NCBI GenBank assembly: GCA_900618425.1
Contig: UZAN01039732.1
Location: 1,825 to 65,824, forward strand
Length of the DNA stretch: 64,000 bases
Reading direction: 5' to 3'
DNA from: Echinostoma caproni
Taxonomy: Eukaryota; Platyhelminthes; Trematoda; Plagiorchiida; Echinostomatidae
Positions within the stretch are counted from its first letter, which is position 1, and each line of letters opens with the position of its first letter. This document shows, one piece after another, positions 44,896-57,543 of this stretch. Position numbers and translations under genes: made by a program. The notes below the pieces were generated by a model that was not told the DNA's origin, searched no databases, and saw only the letters and a program-made list of their open reading frames with translations.

Positions 44896-47460
44896 GTTCA
44901 TATTTTCTTGACACGACGAAGTTCACCATATGATCAATATAAATTTGCAATTACTATTATGTTATTATAATTTATGATGAATGACGTGGATTACAAACAA
45001 ATACGATATGAAAAGGCGAGAGATGAGTGAGTAAAAACTTGGGAGCCTCCATGAACTTAAATTTGATCTTTATGAACTATCCCAAACATCAATGAATGTA
45101 TTTTCCTGAATAAACGTACGTTGTATGATTGCCTTCGTAGAATGGACGCCTGAAACCGGTGATGAGGTAGAATAAACGAACTCATGGTGATATACATAGA
45201 AATCTACTCAGTTTTCCAACTTTAATGGTAATATTCGGGTATTTCTTACTCTGTGTCTCAATGTTCACATGTGAATAAAAATATTCAGTGATTCGTGTCG
45301 CATTGTTTTCTGATCGTGGTCTGGTGTTTTCTCCGATTTCTATCCTTCACTTCATCTGTTTCAGCCTCACTCTGATTTGGTTTACCGAATAAAACACAAG
45401 CATTCCTTTTGTCTATTCTTTTACGGAATACAATAGGGTTCTGATTGTACTTGTCCTGTTTTACTTTGAGGATAAATACACAGATTGTATATTACGTTAA
45501 ACAGTTCCTGCGATTCATCTTCGATTGATCCCTTCAGTGAAACATAAGAACAATGTATTTAATAGCAAACATTTTCTGATTGAATTCACTAACAACAATA
45601 ACATGTGAGTTGCTTTTTTCCACTGATCAGTTCGTAAAAGAAAAGCTTGACGAGAACGACATACAGAAGCTGAAGGTGGAAGTTCAATATCTACTGGTTA
45701 ATAAATGGAGATTGTGATGTGATTAACTATTACAATTATTAATTTTTATAATTGTTGAATCCAATTTTGTTTCATATCATATATCGTATCTGTCCTAATA
45801 CACATTTGATCGTTTCTTTACATTCAAAGTAGTGGTTTTCTTACTATTATTTGTTTTTTCTAACGTGTCTTCTGGGATCAACGCTGTTGGTAAAAATGAA
45901 AAACAACTGTGAATAAGGCAAGTTGTGTGTAGGACAAGTCGATAGAAGAAAGTTTTAATTATTTATGTTTAAATACATGTGAAGTGCAAATGTTTTTTGT
46001 CATTAAATAAAGATATAATGAGGCTATTAGTACTGTGATATACCAAAAGGTTTCCACTACTTGCTTTTTTGTTCGGCTCCTCAGGGCAAAAACAATTGAT
46101 CTGTCATTATCTCAAGAGGGGACTTACGAAAGCTCTTTAGGTCTTCGGGAAGTTCTAGGAAATGGTAAACCAAGATAACGAAATTACTTAGAATATCAAA
46201 ATGCAAAGTAATTACACTCGATCAGATCGACCGACAAGCTCTCCTAGCTACATTCATTGAATCAGTCAACTTAGACGAATGCTGCTTCTCCAAAACACAA
46301 ACACAACACGCTACTTCAATTACCAGACTGGTTGTCAGACGCAGAAGCATACTGACGCTTCCCTCGCCGTGTTTCAAGTTTTTCAGCGCTCATCATTTTG
46401 CCAAAGTCAATACTGCGGCTAGTGTGATGACCGACCACTCGACTGTCGACTAAATGTTACCAGAAAGCAGTGAGATTTCCACACTAAACGGTGAGATTCA
46501 TTCGGTTTACTACATCTGCGTATATACAACGTGATATAAACGTTCCTTCTATAGACTCGCTTAGTTAGTTTTTCGACTAGGAGAACGTAAAGCCTTGGAG
46601 TAAACTGTTACCTAATCCTTTTGATGTTTTCCGGACCTAAGTTCAATAAGTACTCCGGCTGTGAGTAGTCGAAAGGAAAATTTATTGAATAAATTAGGGC
46701 CGAATATGGTGTAATGATCACAGAACTAAAACAAATCGGTAAAGGGATTCATTTCACTCACTGGTTGGTTTTAAAAACGTCCCTACGAAGTGAGCGGTAC
46801 AGAAACGTAAGATGTTTTTGTTGAAGTATCCTAGTTCGATGTAATTTGCTGTATTTTTGTACTTTGTGCGTAAGAGACCCCTTAAAAACAAGTCTAACCA
46901 TAACTCATAAGGAACTCATATATCAGGTGTCGTAACATGACTGTGGGATTGGAAGCGGGAACTGAAAATTTCCTGATACCTGGTCATGATTATTTATTGC
47001 ATATTTCTTCTTTTGGGGCTAACCGATAGCTTTTGTGCTGCACACCAAACATTAGGCATGCAAAATCAAAAAATATTGCAAGGTAAATGTGTGATACGAT
47101 GAGCATTTACTGAGTGAAATTTTACAATATATTGCACTAATCGTGGTTATATAACATCCAGCATTCTTGACGTACAAATTTCGTTAGTCCTTGTTATTTA
47201 TTAAATCATATAGTTACATATTTTAAAAGTTATGAAAAATACACCAGCCAAACGAGCTGCAGCAAAGTTTTTCCAAAATGAATGCAAAATAATGGCAAGT
47301 GAAACTGCCTACAATTCCGTATCATAATAATAAATGTCTGTGGTCATTTCGTGAAGTGTTATTGAATAAAAAGCAAACATGAGTAAGGAAAGTAATCTCA
47401 GGTGTCAATACACCGGTCTACAAATGATATATGGAAACTGATTTTCAAATCAAATGAGCT
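44896..47460. other. Low-information AT-rich DNA
   Basis: No open frame of note and no repeat shared with the rest of the window were found. AATAAA-type signals are common here, as expected from composition. Confidence 0.3.
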
Positions 47461-47479
47461 GGCTCATACTTAGCTATCA

Positions 47480-48050
47480 TGTCAAGTACATCATTTGCAA
47501 CTCAAGTTGTCTCAGTATGATTTCACGCTGTTTCAGTAGCAATTTAAGCTACCCGTTGAACCCATCTGAGCCGTATCAATATTGTACAGATTCATATCAT
47601 GTTTGTTTGCCACGTAAATATTATATTCTGTGTTACCGCCGCGGAAGCACCAAAATAAGTTTTACCGTTCAAGTGTTGAATAATCACAATGACCATTTCG
47701 ACCGTAATTTAGGAATGGAAAACAATTTCTCTATTCACCCAACATTAATGGAAGAAGCGTAACACGGGTTGTCGAAATATAACCATAACGTTTATGATAG
47801 TTACACAAGTTTATAAGAAATTAAAATTTCATAGGTTGGATAGTTTTCAAAAATGCACTTTTCTGATTATGGATCCTGAATTTGGTAGTCCTCATCGACG
47901 GAAACATATGGTCGTAGAATGAAGAAGGTGTGCAATTCACAATTAACGATTGCGAACTAGTTTTTAACATCTGTATTATCAATTAAAGCTAACCGATTAC
48001 CGCAAGGGTAATCCAATTTTCAGATTCAGTTTTACGATAGGAAAATCACC
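47480..48050 (+). repeat. E-family repeat, copy E5
   Basis: It begins with two to three worn 21-bp units (CTCAAGTTGTCTCAGTATGA), skips much of the middle tract, and continues with GAAGCACCAAAATAAG, CACAATGACCATTTCGACCG and TAACACGGGTTGTCGAAATA. It ends with ATTCAGTTTTACGATAGG near 48018, which matches the distal part of E3. It is old and internally deleted. Confidence 0.55.
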
Positions 48051-49889
48051 ACGACTGACCAGAAAATAAAAGATTTTCCGGTAATCGAATAAGTATTAAG
48101 ATGTGATTGGAGAATACATTTTATTTAGGAGAGCAAAATGTTGCGTCAATGTTAATTTTGTCTTGTACTGCTCATTTTATTTGAGTATAACGCGATTGCG
48201 GTTGGCGGATTTCCGCAACATTCAAAAACGAAAAGGATATCCTGGAGCAGATGAGTGGGTTTAATATTGCGAAAAGAGTAGATACCATCGCACTGAAGAA
48301 CTGATTGATTACAGAACCAGAGCTGTCTATAAAACGGGACCTGATTGTTTTGGATTATTCGATTAGTTCTATGTAACCCGATGTCCCCAATACCTGTCAA
48401 ATTCTTGTATTAAAATTCTCCAAGGTCAGGCATTAGTTTTGTTGAGTGATAATACATATAGAGATCGATTTTTTTTCACTCACACATTACTATTTGTAAT
48501 ACTTGTTCACAAACACCAGAAAATCTACTTACTGTAAATTATCACCGAAGAACCCCGATGCTATGTTGCTTTTTTGTCAGTCTTCAGTTTGATTCACCTA
48601 CCTGATCAACAATCCCCATAGATCTTCCACTACCTTGATATCACTTCTAAATGAGGACTACGGCAATAAATTTATTCTGTAAAAGGTGACAATCCATTTA
48701 TGGCGTTATTCCATCCGTCTGTATTGTGGGTTACTTTCAAAGAGGCTTCTGGCTGCATTCCCTAACTAACGATTGCAAGTCCCAGTCCCAAATAAGACAA
48801 TGCACATTGCTACATATCAGGAATTCCGTCTGTTTTAGCCCAGGATGTGTTTCGTCAAACTGTTTCAGTTCATAGCGTTTCAGTCTCTCCAAGCAAAAGA
48901 CAAAAATTCATGACAGGCGTAAAATCGCGTCGTGTGAAAAACTCTCCAATCAGGTTCAGCAATTCCATTTGATAATGAGGAATTTGTTGCTATCATTGAA
49001 AGCGCTGTGACAGTCTCAGTGGCTTGCTGATTATGAGCCGTTGATGACAAGAATGAGCTCACAATGAATATATTTCTCAATAGTGATAGATTCAGTAACC
49101 AATGCGTCACCGTGTTTTCTGTAACTTTCGCATAACCACCTACCTGTTCTCTGTATTGCCTTATCTTCCCCGAGACACTGAATCAGCAAGCCTAATCTCA
49201 GAGGAGGATTTATGTTAAGTCTCACTTTGAGTGTTATTTATTGTTATTGTTATTGTTGTTAGTGTTATTTATTTATTTAAAGAAGCCGTCGTTTTTTTAG
49301 GTAGGATTGTAAATGACATACATCACTGTATTTCGGATTTTCGTTAGCTAATCAGAGCCTTTTTCATGTGTTTGATTTGTTGCCATTCTTCTGTGATGGC
49401 TTTCAGTTTGAGGTCCGGGGAAATTTAAAACAGAGATTATGATTACCTTTGTCCATATCGGATGTTCATTTCAATGGATAAAGTAAACATAGTAGTAAAG
49501 TAAACATTTAAACTGGTCTATCAAGACATTTTTAAGCTTCAAATGCTTGGTTTATAGTTATTTACGCCATTCTCCTACAGAGAATGCACCGAATGAGTCA
49601 CCAGCAATTTCAACTGCATAAATCTGGAGCGGGCTTTGCTTCTTACTATGCATGTTCACATCTTCTATTGTTACCGTATTAGCTTATCTTATTTGCTGCA
49701 CGATGCCCTTTTCATTCTTGAATGTTCCGGGTGTCAATATGAATTTGCACACATTCTCTAATCAGCTAACTTCTATTGACTAAAAAATTGTTCAAAGGTA
49801 GTTCGCATTGGCCATTTCTGGATATCTCATATCTTCATATCTTAGCCTAAGTCCACCTGGCTTACACTGTGTTATGGAAGAGTGTCTTA
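48051..49889. other. No gene recognised
   Basis: Frames 48152-48400 and 48880-49110 on the minus strand are short and unplaced. A TTATTG/TTATTT simple repeat lies at 49231-49276. Confidence 0.25.
49231..49276. repeat. Imperfect TTATTG/TTATTT simple repeat
   Basis: Four to five hexamer-like units in tandem (TATTGTTATTGTTATTGTTG) followed by TTATTTATTTATTT. Confidence 0.7.
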
Positions 49890-50187
49890 ATAGGACTATG
49901 GGATTTAAGCATAAAGATTTTCCACAAACAGGCACAGGCAGATGCGTACACATATTGGCCAGGTAAACGGTCAAAGTCATACCATGGGATTTTCTGCATG
50001 TGTGGTTTAAGAAAATCTTTAAACTGCCTTCCGTGCGCTTTAACAATAGGTTGAAAAAGCTGTGCTGCATGCTAGTCATCCAGACATCTCTAAGAGATTT
50101 GAACAGTACGGGGTATGGTACCTTAGATGAAGTCGACCGACGACTTGAAATAATATTGAGAGTTTTAAATTATTCAGAGACAACTTG
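49890..50187 (-). repeat. E-family repeat, copy E6
   Basis: Plus-strand sequence GCTGTGCTGCATGCTAGTCA and CCAGACATCTCTAAGAG matches E3 in the same sense (GCTGTATGGTGGTCATCCAG), and a few worn 21-bp units follow to about 50187. The upstream part (GCAGATGCGTACACATATTG, CATACCATGGGATTTTC) corresponds to the tract beside the GGTCACACACGCC landmark. It is old. Confidence 0.5.
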
Positions 50188-50189
50188 AC

Positions 50190-51099
50190 CGGACACTCGG
50201 ATATCTTTATTTAATAGTCAGAAAACTTTAGTTACCAATGGCTTTTCAAGCAGTATTTCGTAGCAGACGTAAAAATGAAAGCCTAATTGGCAAGACTCAC
50301 TGATCTTTTTCAGTCCTTTGGGTACAGCTGCTTATATTACATGCAACGGGGACACAAACTAGGGCATTTATTGATCGAAATACTTTCACTGTCAGAGCTT
50401 TTGAGTGAGTGAATACATTATGAGCAGATTATCTTCTATTCTATTGTTATATTGTTAAGTAGGAATAGTATCTGAAGGTAAAATTCGGGTTTTACACCCG
50501 GATTATTCATTGCGAAGAAGTTGAAGTCGGATAGATTTAAAAGCTAAATAATTTATTTTTCTTATGGAAAAAGAGGGCGGAAGAGTAGCACTCGTAAAGC
50601 AGATTCTTCAGTTGATTTGGTCTTCATTTCTGTTACCAATTGATCAGCCTAACTGAAGATGGAGTCTATAATCTCACAGCTACAACAATAAGACAGAGTG
50701 TTAAAGGACGTCATTCGATGCTGAGATCAATCTCTTTCTGATTATTGAATGAAATAGTAAACTGAAAAGAAGCAGGTTATTGTACTTTCTTTATAACCTT
50801 GCATGAGTTCATTAGTAAAATGAATTCGACAATCACACGAAGGATTTTAGCTTTTTTCTGTACCAAGTAGGCACTTCTGGAACGTTTGCGTTTGAGTTAA
50901 AAATAGTGAAGTGATGGATTCACTCTGAATTCAAAATCTATGTTCTCAAACTTGCGGGTGATAATGAACACCGGTCACAAAAGACCCTCTTTGGTAAACC
51001 TTTTCTCATTAAAGAAAAGACTGAATCCGTAATCCTTGAGTCTCGGCCGAGGTAATTATGTCAAATGTTGAATAGTTCTAAAACAAATTACAGTAATAG
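50190..51099. other. No gene recognised
   Basis: AT-rich DNA with no long frame and no shared repeat. Confidence 0.3.
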
Positions 51100-51453
51100 A
51101 GGGTTATCTTTCTGAACCGTGTTTATTATCCTCGACATGTTTATGCATCCACCTCTCATGAACAGTTTCCCTTAAGTGGAGATACGGAGATACGTTTTGG
51201 TGATATCGCTGTTTCATTTATTTCATTGCTTGTGAATGCAAAACATGTACCATTTGTGGAACATTTGATGTTTTTCCCCACGGAAGCTGTACGAGATGTT
51301 TTAAATGGTTTGGTGATAAGTGCACATCGTTTAAACCTTCTCCGATCAATATGTGGTGCGGCATTTGATATCAACACTACTGTCAACTGCACGCCATACT
51401 GTCGCCTTACCTTCGCATTTATGTACCAAGCTTTGCAACATCAAGATTTTTAG
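51100..51453 (+). CDS. Probable terminal exon, unknown protein (117 codons)
   Basis: An acceptor-like TTACAGTAATAG ends at 51099, and the frame then stays open to a TAG at 51451-51453. It reads RVIFLNRVYYPRHVYASTSH, then FPLSGDTEIRFGDIAVSFIS, VPFVEHLMFFPTEAVRDVL and LNLLRSICGAAFDIN, ending in YQALQHQDF. The residue mix (balanced charge, many H, R, V and A, few poly-F or poly-I runs) is more protein-like than any other frame of the quiet regions. It alternates short charged and hydrophobic helices, like a helical-repeat protein. I do not recognise the family. No upstream exon was identified; the minus-strand frame 51156-51392 is its shadow. Confidence 0.3.
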   Translation, partial: RVIFLNRVYYPRHVYASTSHEQFPLSGDTEIRFGDIAVSFISLLVNAKHVPFVEHLMFFPTEAVRDVLNGLVISAHRLNLLRSICGAAFDINTTVNCTPYCRLTFAFMYQALQHQDF

Positions 51454-51534
51454 AAAATAATTTTTATTCAGCCTCCATTGTCCTTAGTGTATCTGGAGAC
51501 CTTTAGATCTGACCTGTCTACATTGGTAAGACGA

Positions 51535-51660
51535 AAGATTTTACGTCGAGGCTAAAGGACGACGGGTTGTGGCTATATCATTCCGGGTTTGGTCGAAGGA
51601 TTATGGGTCGAGGCTGAAGTACTACGGGTTTCGGCTAAAGCCGGACGGGCAAAGGTGAAG
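51535..51660. repeat. Short GC-rich minisatellite
   Basis: Two imperfect units with a period of about 61-63 bp share GTCGAGGCTAAAGGACGACG or GTCGAGGCTGAAGTACTACG followed by GGTT and GGCT. A single related piece (GTCGAGGTTAAAGGACTAC) occurs at 44242-44260. Confidence 0.55.
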
Positions 51661-53287
51661 TTTTCTTCCCTTAACCAGCAAGTTTGAGAACATAGAGCTT
51701 GAATTCAGAGTGAAACTATGACTCCACTATTTTTAGCTCAAAGGTAAACAAACCAGAAATGCCTACGTGGTACAGTGAAAAACTGCAATCCTCTGTGTGA
51801 TTGCCAAACTCATTTTGCTGATGCCTCCCTGCATGGTTATAACGACAGTACAATATCTTGCTCCTGAGCAGTTTACCATTTTTTGCAACAATCAGAAACA
51901 GAGGGATCTCGAATTCGAATTAAGTCTTTTGCTACTCTCTTTCATTATTTTCATGCTACGTTGAGAGTTGTGAAAATCATGTTGCCTCTATCTCATTTAT
52001 GAAACAAATAAAGTAAACAAAATAAAGTATTACTGTTTTCTGTCCAACTGTGACAGGTTTATCATCTAAAAGTGCAATGTTGTTTGATGGAATGTGTTTT
52101 CTTCATAAGGGGACTTTATAAATTAATTTAAATACTCAAGTGTAGCTTTAACTCACTAAAGTTTTCATCTATGAAGCAAGTAGAAATGTTGTCTATGGTC
52201 AAGCGCGATTTTATTTTAAAAGTGAAAGTTTAAGAATAGTTTTCGTCAAAGATCAAAGTCAATAACACCTCCTTCACGATATCTCTGTTCACTACTTTGA
52301 GATAGTTCTGCAAATAAAAACAACAAACAAATTCACGTTTTCTTATTCATATTGGGGAACCGGTTGCCTTGATAACCCATCGAGAAGCGACTGGAATAAA
52401 TTCATTGCTAAGGAAAATATTGAGAACCGTGAAAAATTGCACTAAAGGAGTATCATCTGCATACAGATTAGTACGTTGATAGCCTTGGATTGGAGGAGGT
52501 TCTTGGAGATTGACATTTAGAAAAAGCGTTTCTGGGCCACAACATGAACATCTTCGCTGCTAGTAGTTTTGGTTTACCATACTCAACTAATGAACTGTTC
52601 ACAAAATGGAGACCATTCAAGTCATTTTGCCATAAAGGAGATGTCACAAAAAATGTTTGCATGTCACGTCTGAGAAGATCTGCTTACATTTTTTCAACAT
52701 CGATTCCCCTAGGAAGAAAAACCGTTAAAAGTACTGTAACCGGTAGTTTGTTATGTGCATAAATTTGATTCAAACGTAAATAGTTTCGGATTTTTTCTGA
52801 AACAATGTAAGGAACATGTTGGATGGCTAAATTGGGAATGGTGATGATACCCGAATATTTCAGTTTATCGTCATTTTAAACTTGGAAAATGTAAACATAC
52901 GCAAAACATAAGGTAAATTAGTGTACTCTATTGAAAATCTAGAAAGCAATCATATGCACCACGATCCTGATTAAACTGACTTTGTAAAATATCGCACTAC
53001 TGAATGCTTAGCTCACATGTATGACAAGTATCACCCCCAACTATCTCCCGGACTAGTCAATTGCCCTAAGCTTTTCTTAGTGAATGGAAGAAATGGTAAC
53101 CTCATGATGTTTAAAACCACTCTCAACTCACCGAGTCCGTCTGGTTGTAGAGGATTTCAATTTCCAGTTAACCAGAAGTTACATTTAGGGATGTCTCAAT
53201 AGTGTTACTCTCAGCTTCATCACATTTCTGTAACCCCACAATCTTTTCTGTTAGTCACATGCTAACGAATGTTTGAACAGTTTGCTT
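51661..53287. other. No gene recognised
   Basis: Frames 52468-52662 (minus) and 52544-52762 (plus) overlap each other. Neither has a recognised motif. Confidence 0.25.
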
Positions 53288-53408
53288 TATGCTTTATCGA
53301 TCCATTGCAAACGAATAGATTTACCTCAAACCAACTCAGGTCTATGGTACCATCCCAAATTGGTTTTTCCAGATACATCTCACCTGATCAACCGTTAAGT
53401 GCCTGATA
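53288..53408 (-). mobile_element. Worn SINE copy related to the one at 13.3 kb
   Basis: On the minus strand GGCACTTAACGGTTGATCAG is followed by AACCAATTTGGGATGGTAC, matching GGCACAGTGATCAGAG and AACCCAGATGGGATGGTAC at 13.3 kb. After it come CCTGAGTTGG, GGTAAATC and a good hairpin (TCTATT and AATGGA around CGTTTGC) followed by TC. These fit a worn hammerhead core with its stem III and cleavage position. The CTGATGAG core has lost bases, so it is inactive. Confidence 0.4.
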
Positions 53409-56400
53409 ATACTGGTAGTTAAACAAATAGTCAAGTCTGTAAACTTATACAAACGGACTGTATTGGTCACAAATTCACTCTCGAATCATCTCGATATACA
53501 GGGATATCAGTTCTTTCTGGATAAACTGTAACTCAAATCGACCCGATGAGAACAGTGAGGTGTTGCGAAAAATATTGCATTCAATAACAAGGTTATCACT
53601 AAAAGGCAACCAATAAATTCATTTCAGGTTGAAGCGGATACAGGTGAAGCTGAGGCGGTTTATACACACTAGTCACGAACTGGAACACCAACATTCTTAT
53701 CGAAGACCAATTTAGCAATGTAGGTGAAACTAATTAGTTTAAATATATCAGTATCTATGAGCCACAGTATGAAATGATGTGATTACCTAATTGTACTGAT
53801 TCATGGATAAACCCTGTTATCTTTTGTTCAACAAATGCATTATCCACTCTGCTGGTTTGTTACTATGTTTCCGTGAACGTAAAAATGTCTACATTTACTC
53901 CTAATAAATGACATCAATCGACGTTCCTTTTCCCAGGTCTATGATCAGTCAGATCGTGAGTATTGAGCGCCGAAGACTATTTAACGCTTTTGACAGGTAT
54001 TTTTACTTCTAGAAATTTACAGGACTAATATTTAGCTAGGACAAAGAAATTGACGCTTAATTTTCGTGACATGTGAATAATCGCCATAAGTTGTAGCCAA
54101 AATGAAAAAAATTCCAAGCAGGAAAAGTGTATGTGACTCGAAATATTAGAGTATATTCCTAAATCTCAGGCAACCCGAGGTTCAACGGGACTCAGACCCA
54201 TACATAGATACAAGCCTCACATTATTACATCTAACCCTTTTCCATTACCCCATTTTTTACACTGATGATATTTTTTAATCAAAAGTTGCTGAGAGCTTGG
54301 TGATCTAACTTTAAAGATGTTTTCCTCTCATAAAGGTAGTTTGTTGTCTGGCTTACTAATGTATCAATGACTAGATCTTGTGTCATTTACAACTGTGCCA
54401 AGGTAAGTGAACGTTGGCATCTGGTGCTTCAAATATATTCATTTTTGTTGTCATATCGAATTGCCCCTTTTGAGCCTACTGAGGAACCTTGGAAATAAAT
54501 TCTAAAGTGCACTTTGGGAGTGATCTAGTAGATGGAGGTCAGACTGAGGAAAATGTTTTCAAAGAATAACATCAGGAGAAATTTGGGTTATACAGACCGC
54601 CGCGTTCTACATACGACGAGGAGATTTGAGTCAGGTGTTTACGAAACGTTACTCAATGATTAATTCCCCTCTCAGCCCCCTTTAGGGCAAACTACTCGTA
54701 ACTCTCCACTGGACATTTCCAGAGCGGCCGTGCTAACGTGTTCTGCAGCATGTTTACTTGAGCTAATAATTATATTGTTCAATATATGTGTAACGGAATT
54801 GAAATTATCTCACATTCCTTGTTGTTCCAGATGTTTTCTACAAAATGAGATTATTTTCAACCTATGGTATCCACCTGTTGAAGGTTTACAAGGATCAGAT
54901 ATGTGACTTGTTTGGCTATCGGAAATGAATTCCTGTGTTAGCCTCATTGTGTGTGAGAGTGTACGAATAACTATATTGTTACTATGACTCATGGGTTGTG
55001 CCCACAGATAGATGACGAAAGAATTTAATCATTAGAAAACCCTGACAAATGTTTTGGCGCGAGTACTTGACATATTTGTGTCCGCATACATAATCGTTCG
55101 AAGTTGTTTACCAAGAGAAACAGAAAACTTAAGATTCTTGAGATTCGTGACGTGCATCTTTCCTAATCACTTTCTGAAATTCAAGCAACACTGATGAAGG
55201 AGAATTGAGAAATGACATCGTAGAACGTGGATATAACTTGACAGATTTGCCTGTTGATCAAAAATAGGAAAGCATAAATCCTTTAAAAGCTTTGCTGGTT
55301 ATAGATCATGGAGGATTTTCAAATAAAAGGTTCTGTGTACACTTCTCAACCAACAGCTGATCCAAAAATGAGTTACTAAATATAAACCAAATAAAAATTC
55401 ATAGGTTGCCGGAGCAATTATTCACGTGAATTAGTAATGGGAGCATTATTCAGCCTGCATCGGTATTGTGAGCCAGCATCAATTTGCTTTATGGTCAAAT
55501 AGATTTTTGTGATGAACGTGTCATGTATATTAGTAAAAACTCACATCCTTCAGCATAATCGATCACTATTGTTTAGGAGAAAAAAAGTAAAATTTTATTC
55601 TTTCACTCATTTTGGGAAACACAGTGTAAAACATCTTTTGTGTCATGGCAGTTCTATTGATCACTCTTGAACACTTATACATTATTGTTTGATATAACAA
55701 ACTGCTGAATCGTTTAAATTTAATGATTAAATTGAGTTTTTCTCAAATGAACATTTGTGTATGAATCTTAGTTTGATTTAGCCGGACTCGTATACTGACG
55801 GAGTGTTTTACCGGAATGATGAAAACAGTTAGTGGAGAAAACAGTAAAAGGTTGAGTAGATAATAAATGGATTTTATACCCTTTGAAAGCCGACAAATCT
55901 CCAACATTGAAAATACTAATTATTACCCGTTGACACTGCCAAAACTATAAAATCCGACGAAGTGTATTCTGTCCCGTTAAAATTACTTTTATGAAATCCA
56001 CCTTGTGGCGAAAAATAAGGTTCGTTGCATTGAGAGTTTATTCTGGGAGCTACCAATAGTATTTATTGCCCGAAAACATCAGTGCACATAACGTAAACCG
56101 GTACCACAAACAAATACCCTCAGTTTCACTCTGCCATCACCTCATCCACAAAAATGTACTCAAGAAGACAACAGCCGCACCAGAAGCACCGCGTGTTGAA
56201 CTTTGGTGTCCACCGTTCAGCTTCTGATTACTGAATGCAGCATACAGCAGCTGTATTGAAATATTTGGCCCTATGCGTATCAGAGATTACTTATGGGATC
56301 CCCATATTCACTACCGCAAACAGTGCATTGATGTTCCGTCTTAGTGAAATGGTCTTGGTTACCATCACATCGTCATGGAGGTCGTGTGTTTGAATTCCAT

Positions 56401-57252
56401 CACCAGCACTCAACCTATCGCCTTCGATAGTATCACACAGCAGCTATTTCATCGGTATAGCAGAATTGGGATTGTCCCCGAAAACAGCCTCTAAGCGAGT
56501 CCAGAACAGTCATTTTCATCGTTGATTGGTCGTTAAGGTGCTAAGCCTTATGGCTGGATATCGTGGTATCCGGGATGTAAATCACGATGTGTTGGTAAAT
56601 AAGCACCAAGTCTGATGCATCGTTTGAGGCTTGAGTGAAAAACCTGATGCCAGAAAGAGATTAAGTAAAAGATATAGACCTATTCCATGAATAGGTTTAT
56701 TTAAGTAACGATGTTTCTGTGTCTTAGTGGATATAAGGCATAAATCAAAACCCTCCGAAAATAGTGCTTGGTGAACAAGGCTAGTTAAGAACTAGTGAAT
56801 GAGATCCCTTGAATATTTTAAAGCGTAAAACTAAAACAGAGACCAGTGAGATTCAGCATCGCTTTTTTGAACCTCATTTAATTTGAAATTTTACAGTTTT
56901 CTGATTATATGTCAAATAGTGAGATAAATATTAAGGGGAGTTATCAACGCCTCCATTAGACCAAATGAAGCTATAATCATAAGTAATAACTATAAAATAA
57001 ACTAATCAAGGCGGTTATACACTAACTTTACTATCACAACTGTGTTTCAAAAGTAACTGGCGAACTCATAGTTTCAGAAAGATGATTAGCTCACTTGATT
57101 CTCCAACAGTGAATAGTACTGTAAGTTGGATGCAGAGAAACGCGAATGTTTTGCAGTCACATAGTTAACAAAGTTTATGAATATCAATTGAATTCACTAT
57201 GCACAAGTTGAGATTGAGGGGTCATAATGAAAATTGTCATAAATGCGGTGTT
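53409..57252. other. Low-information DNA; a possible SINE head at 56345-56412
   Basis: At 56349-56400 an ATGGTCTTGGTTACCATCA block and GTGTGTTTGAATTCCATC are spaced like box A and box B. It shares the TCCATCA ending with the 19.3 kb copy. The surrounding 56.1-56.6 kb is richer in G and C. No gene is recognised. Confidence 0.25.
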
Positions 57253-57543
57253 TTAACGTTTTAAACTTGGTGCTCTTTGTGACAAGTTTAATAAGTTCAA
57301 AATAAGAACAACTAAGGGATCAAACGACCTATTTCTTGGTTTAGTAGTAGATTTATTAAATTTGTGCGACGGGAACATCCATGGGATCTTTGGGTCGTTC
57401 ATTGCTTCATCATTTCGTTTTTGGTTCCTCAAAGGTAGGGGAGCACGATGTTTGTACCAATTACTGAAGTCTTCTGAAGATCGAACCAGAGCGTTTTTAG
57501 CGCAGATTAACTGTAAATCCTGAAGAAAATCACCGTTAAACAC
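57253..57543 (-). CDS. 96-codon open frame, possible exon
   Basis: On the minus strand the frame is open from about 57565 to a stop at 57253. It reads FNGDFLQDLQLICAKNALVR, then SSEDFSNWYKHRAPLPLRN and KIPWMFPSHKFNKS. The hydrophilic, lysine- and asparagine-rich composition looks more like protein than most frames here. There is no ATG at the start and no recognised family, so it could at best be an internal or last exon. Confidence 0.15.
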   Translation of the reverse strand: MFNGDFLQDLQLICAKNALVRSSEDFSNWYKHRAPLPLRNQKRNDEAMNDPKIPWMFPSHKFNKSTTKPRNRSFDPLVVLILNLLNLSQRAPSLKR

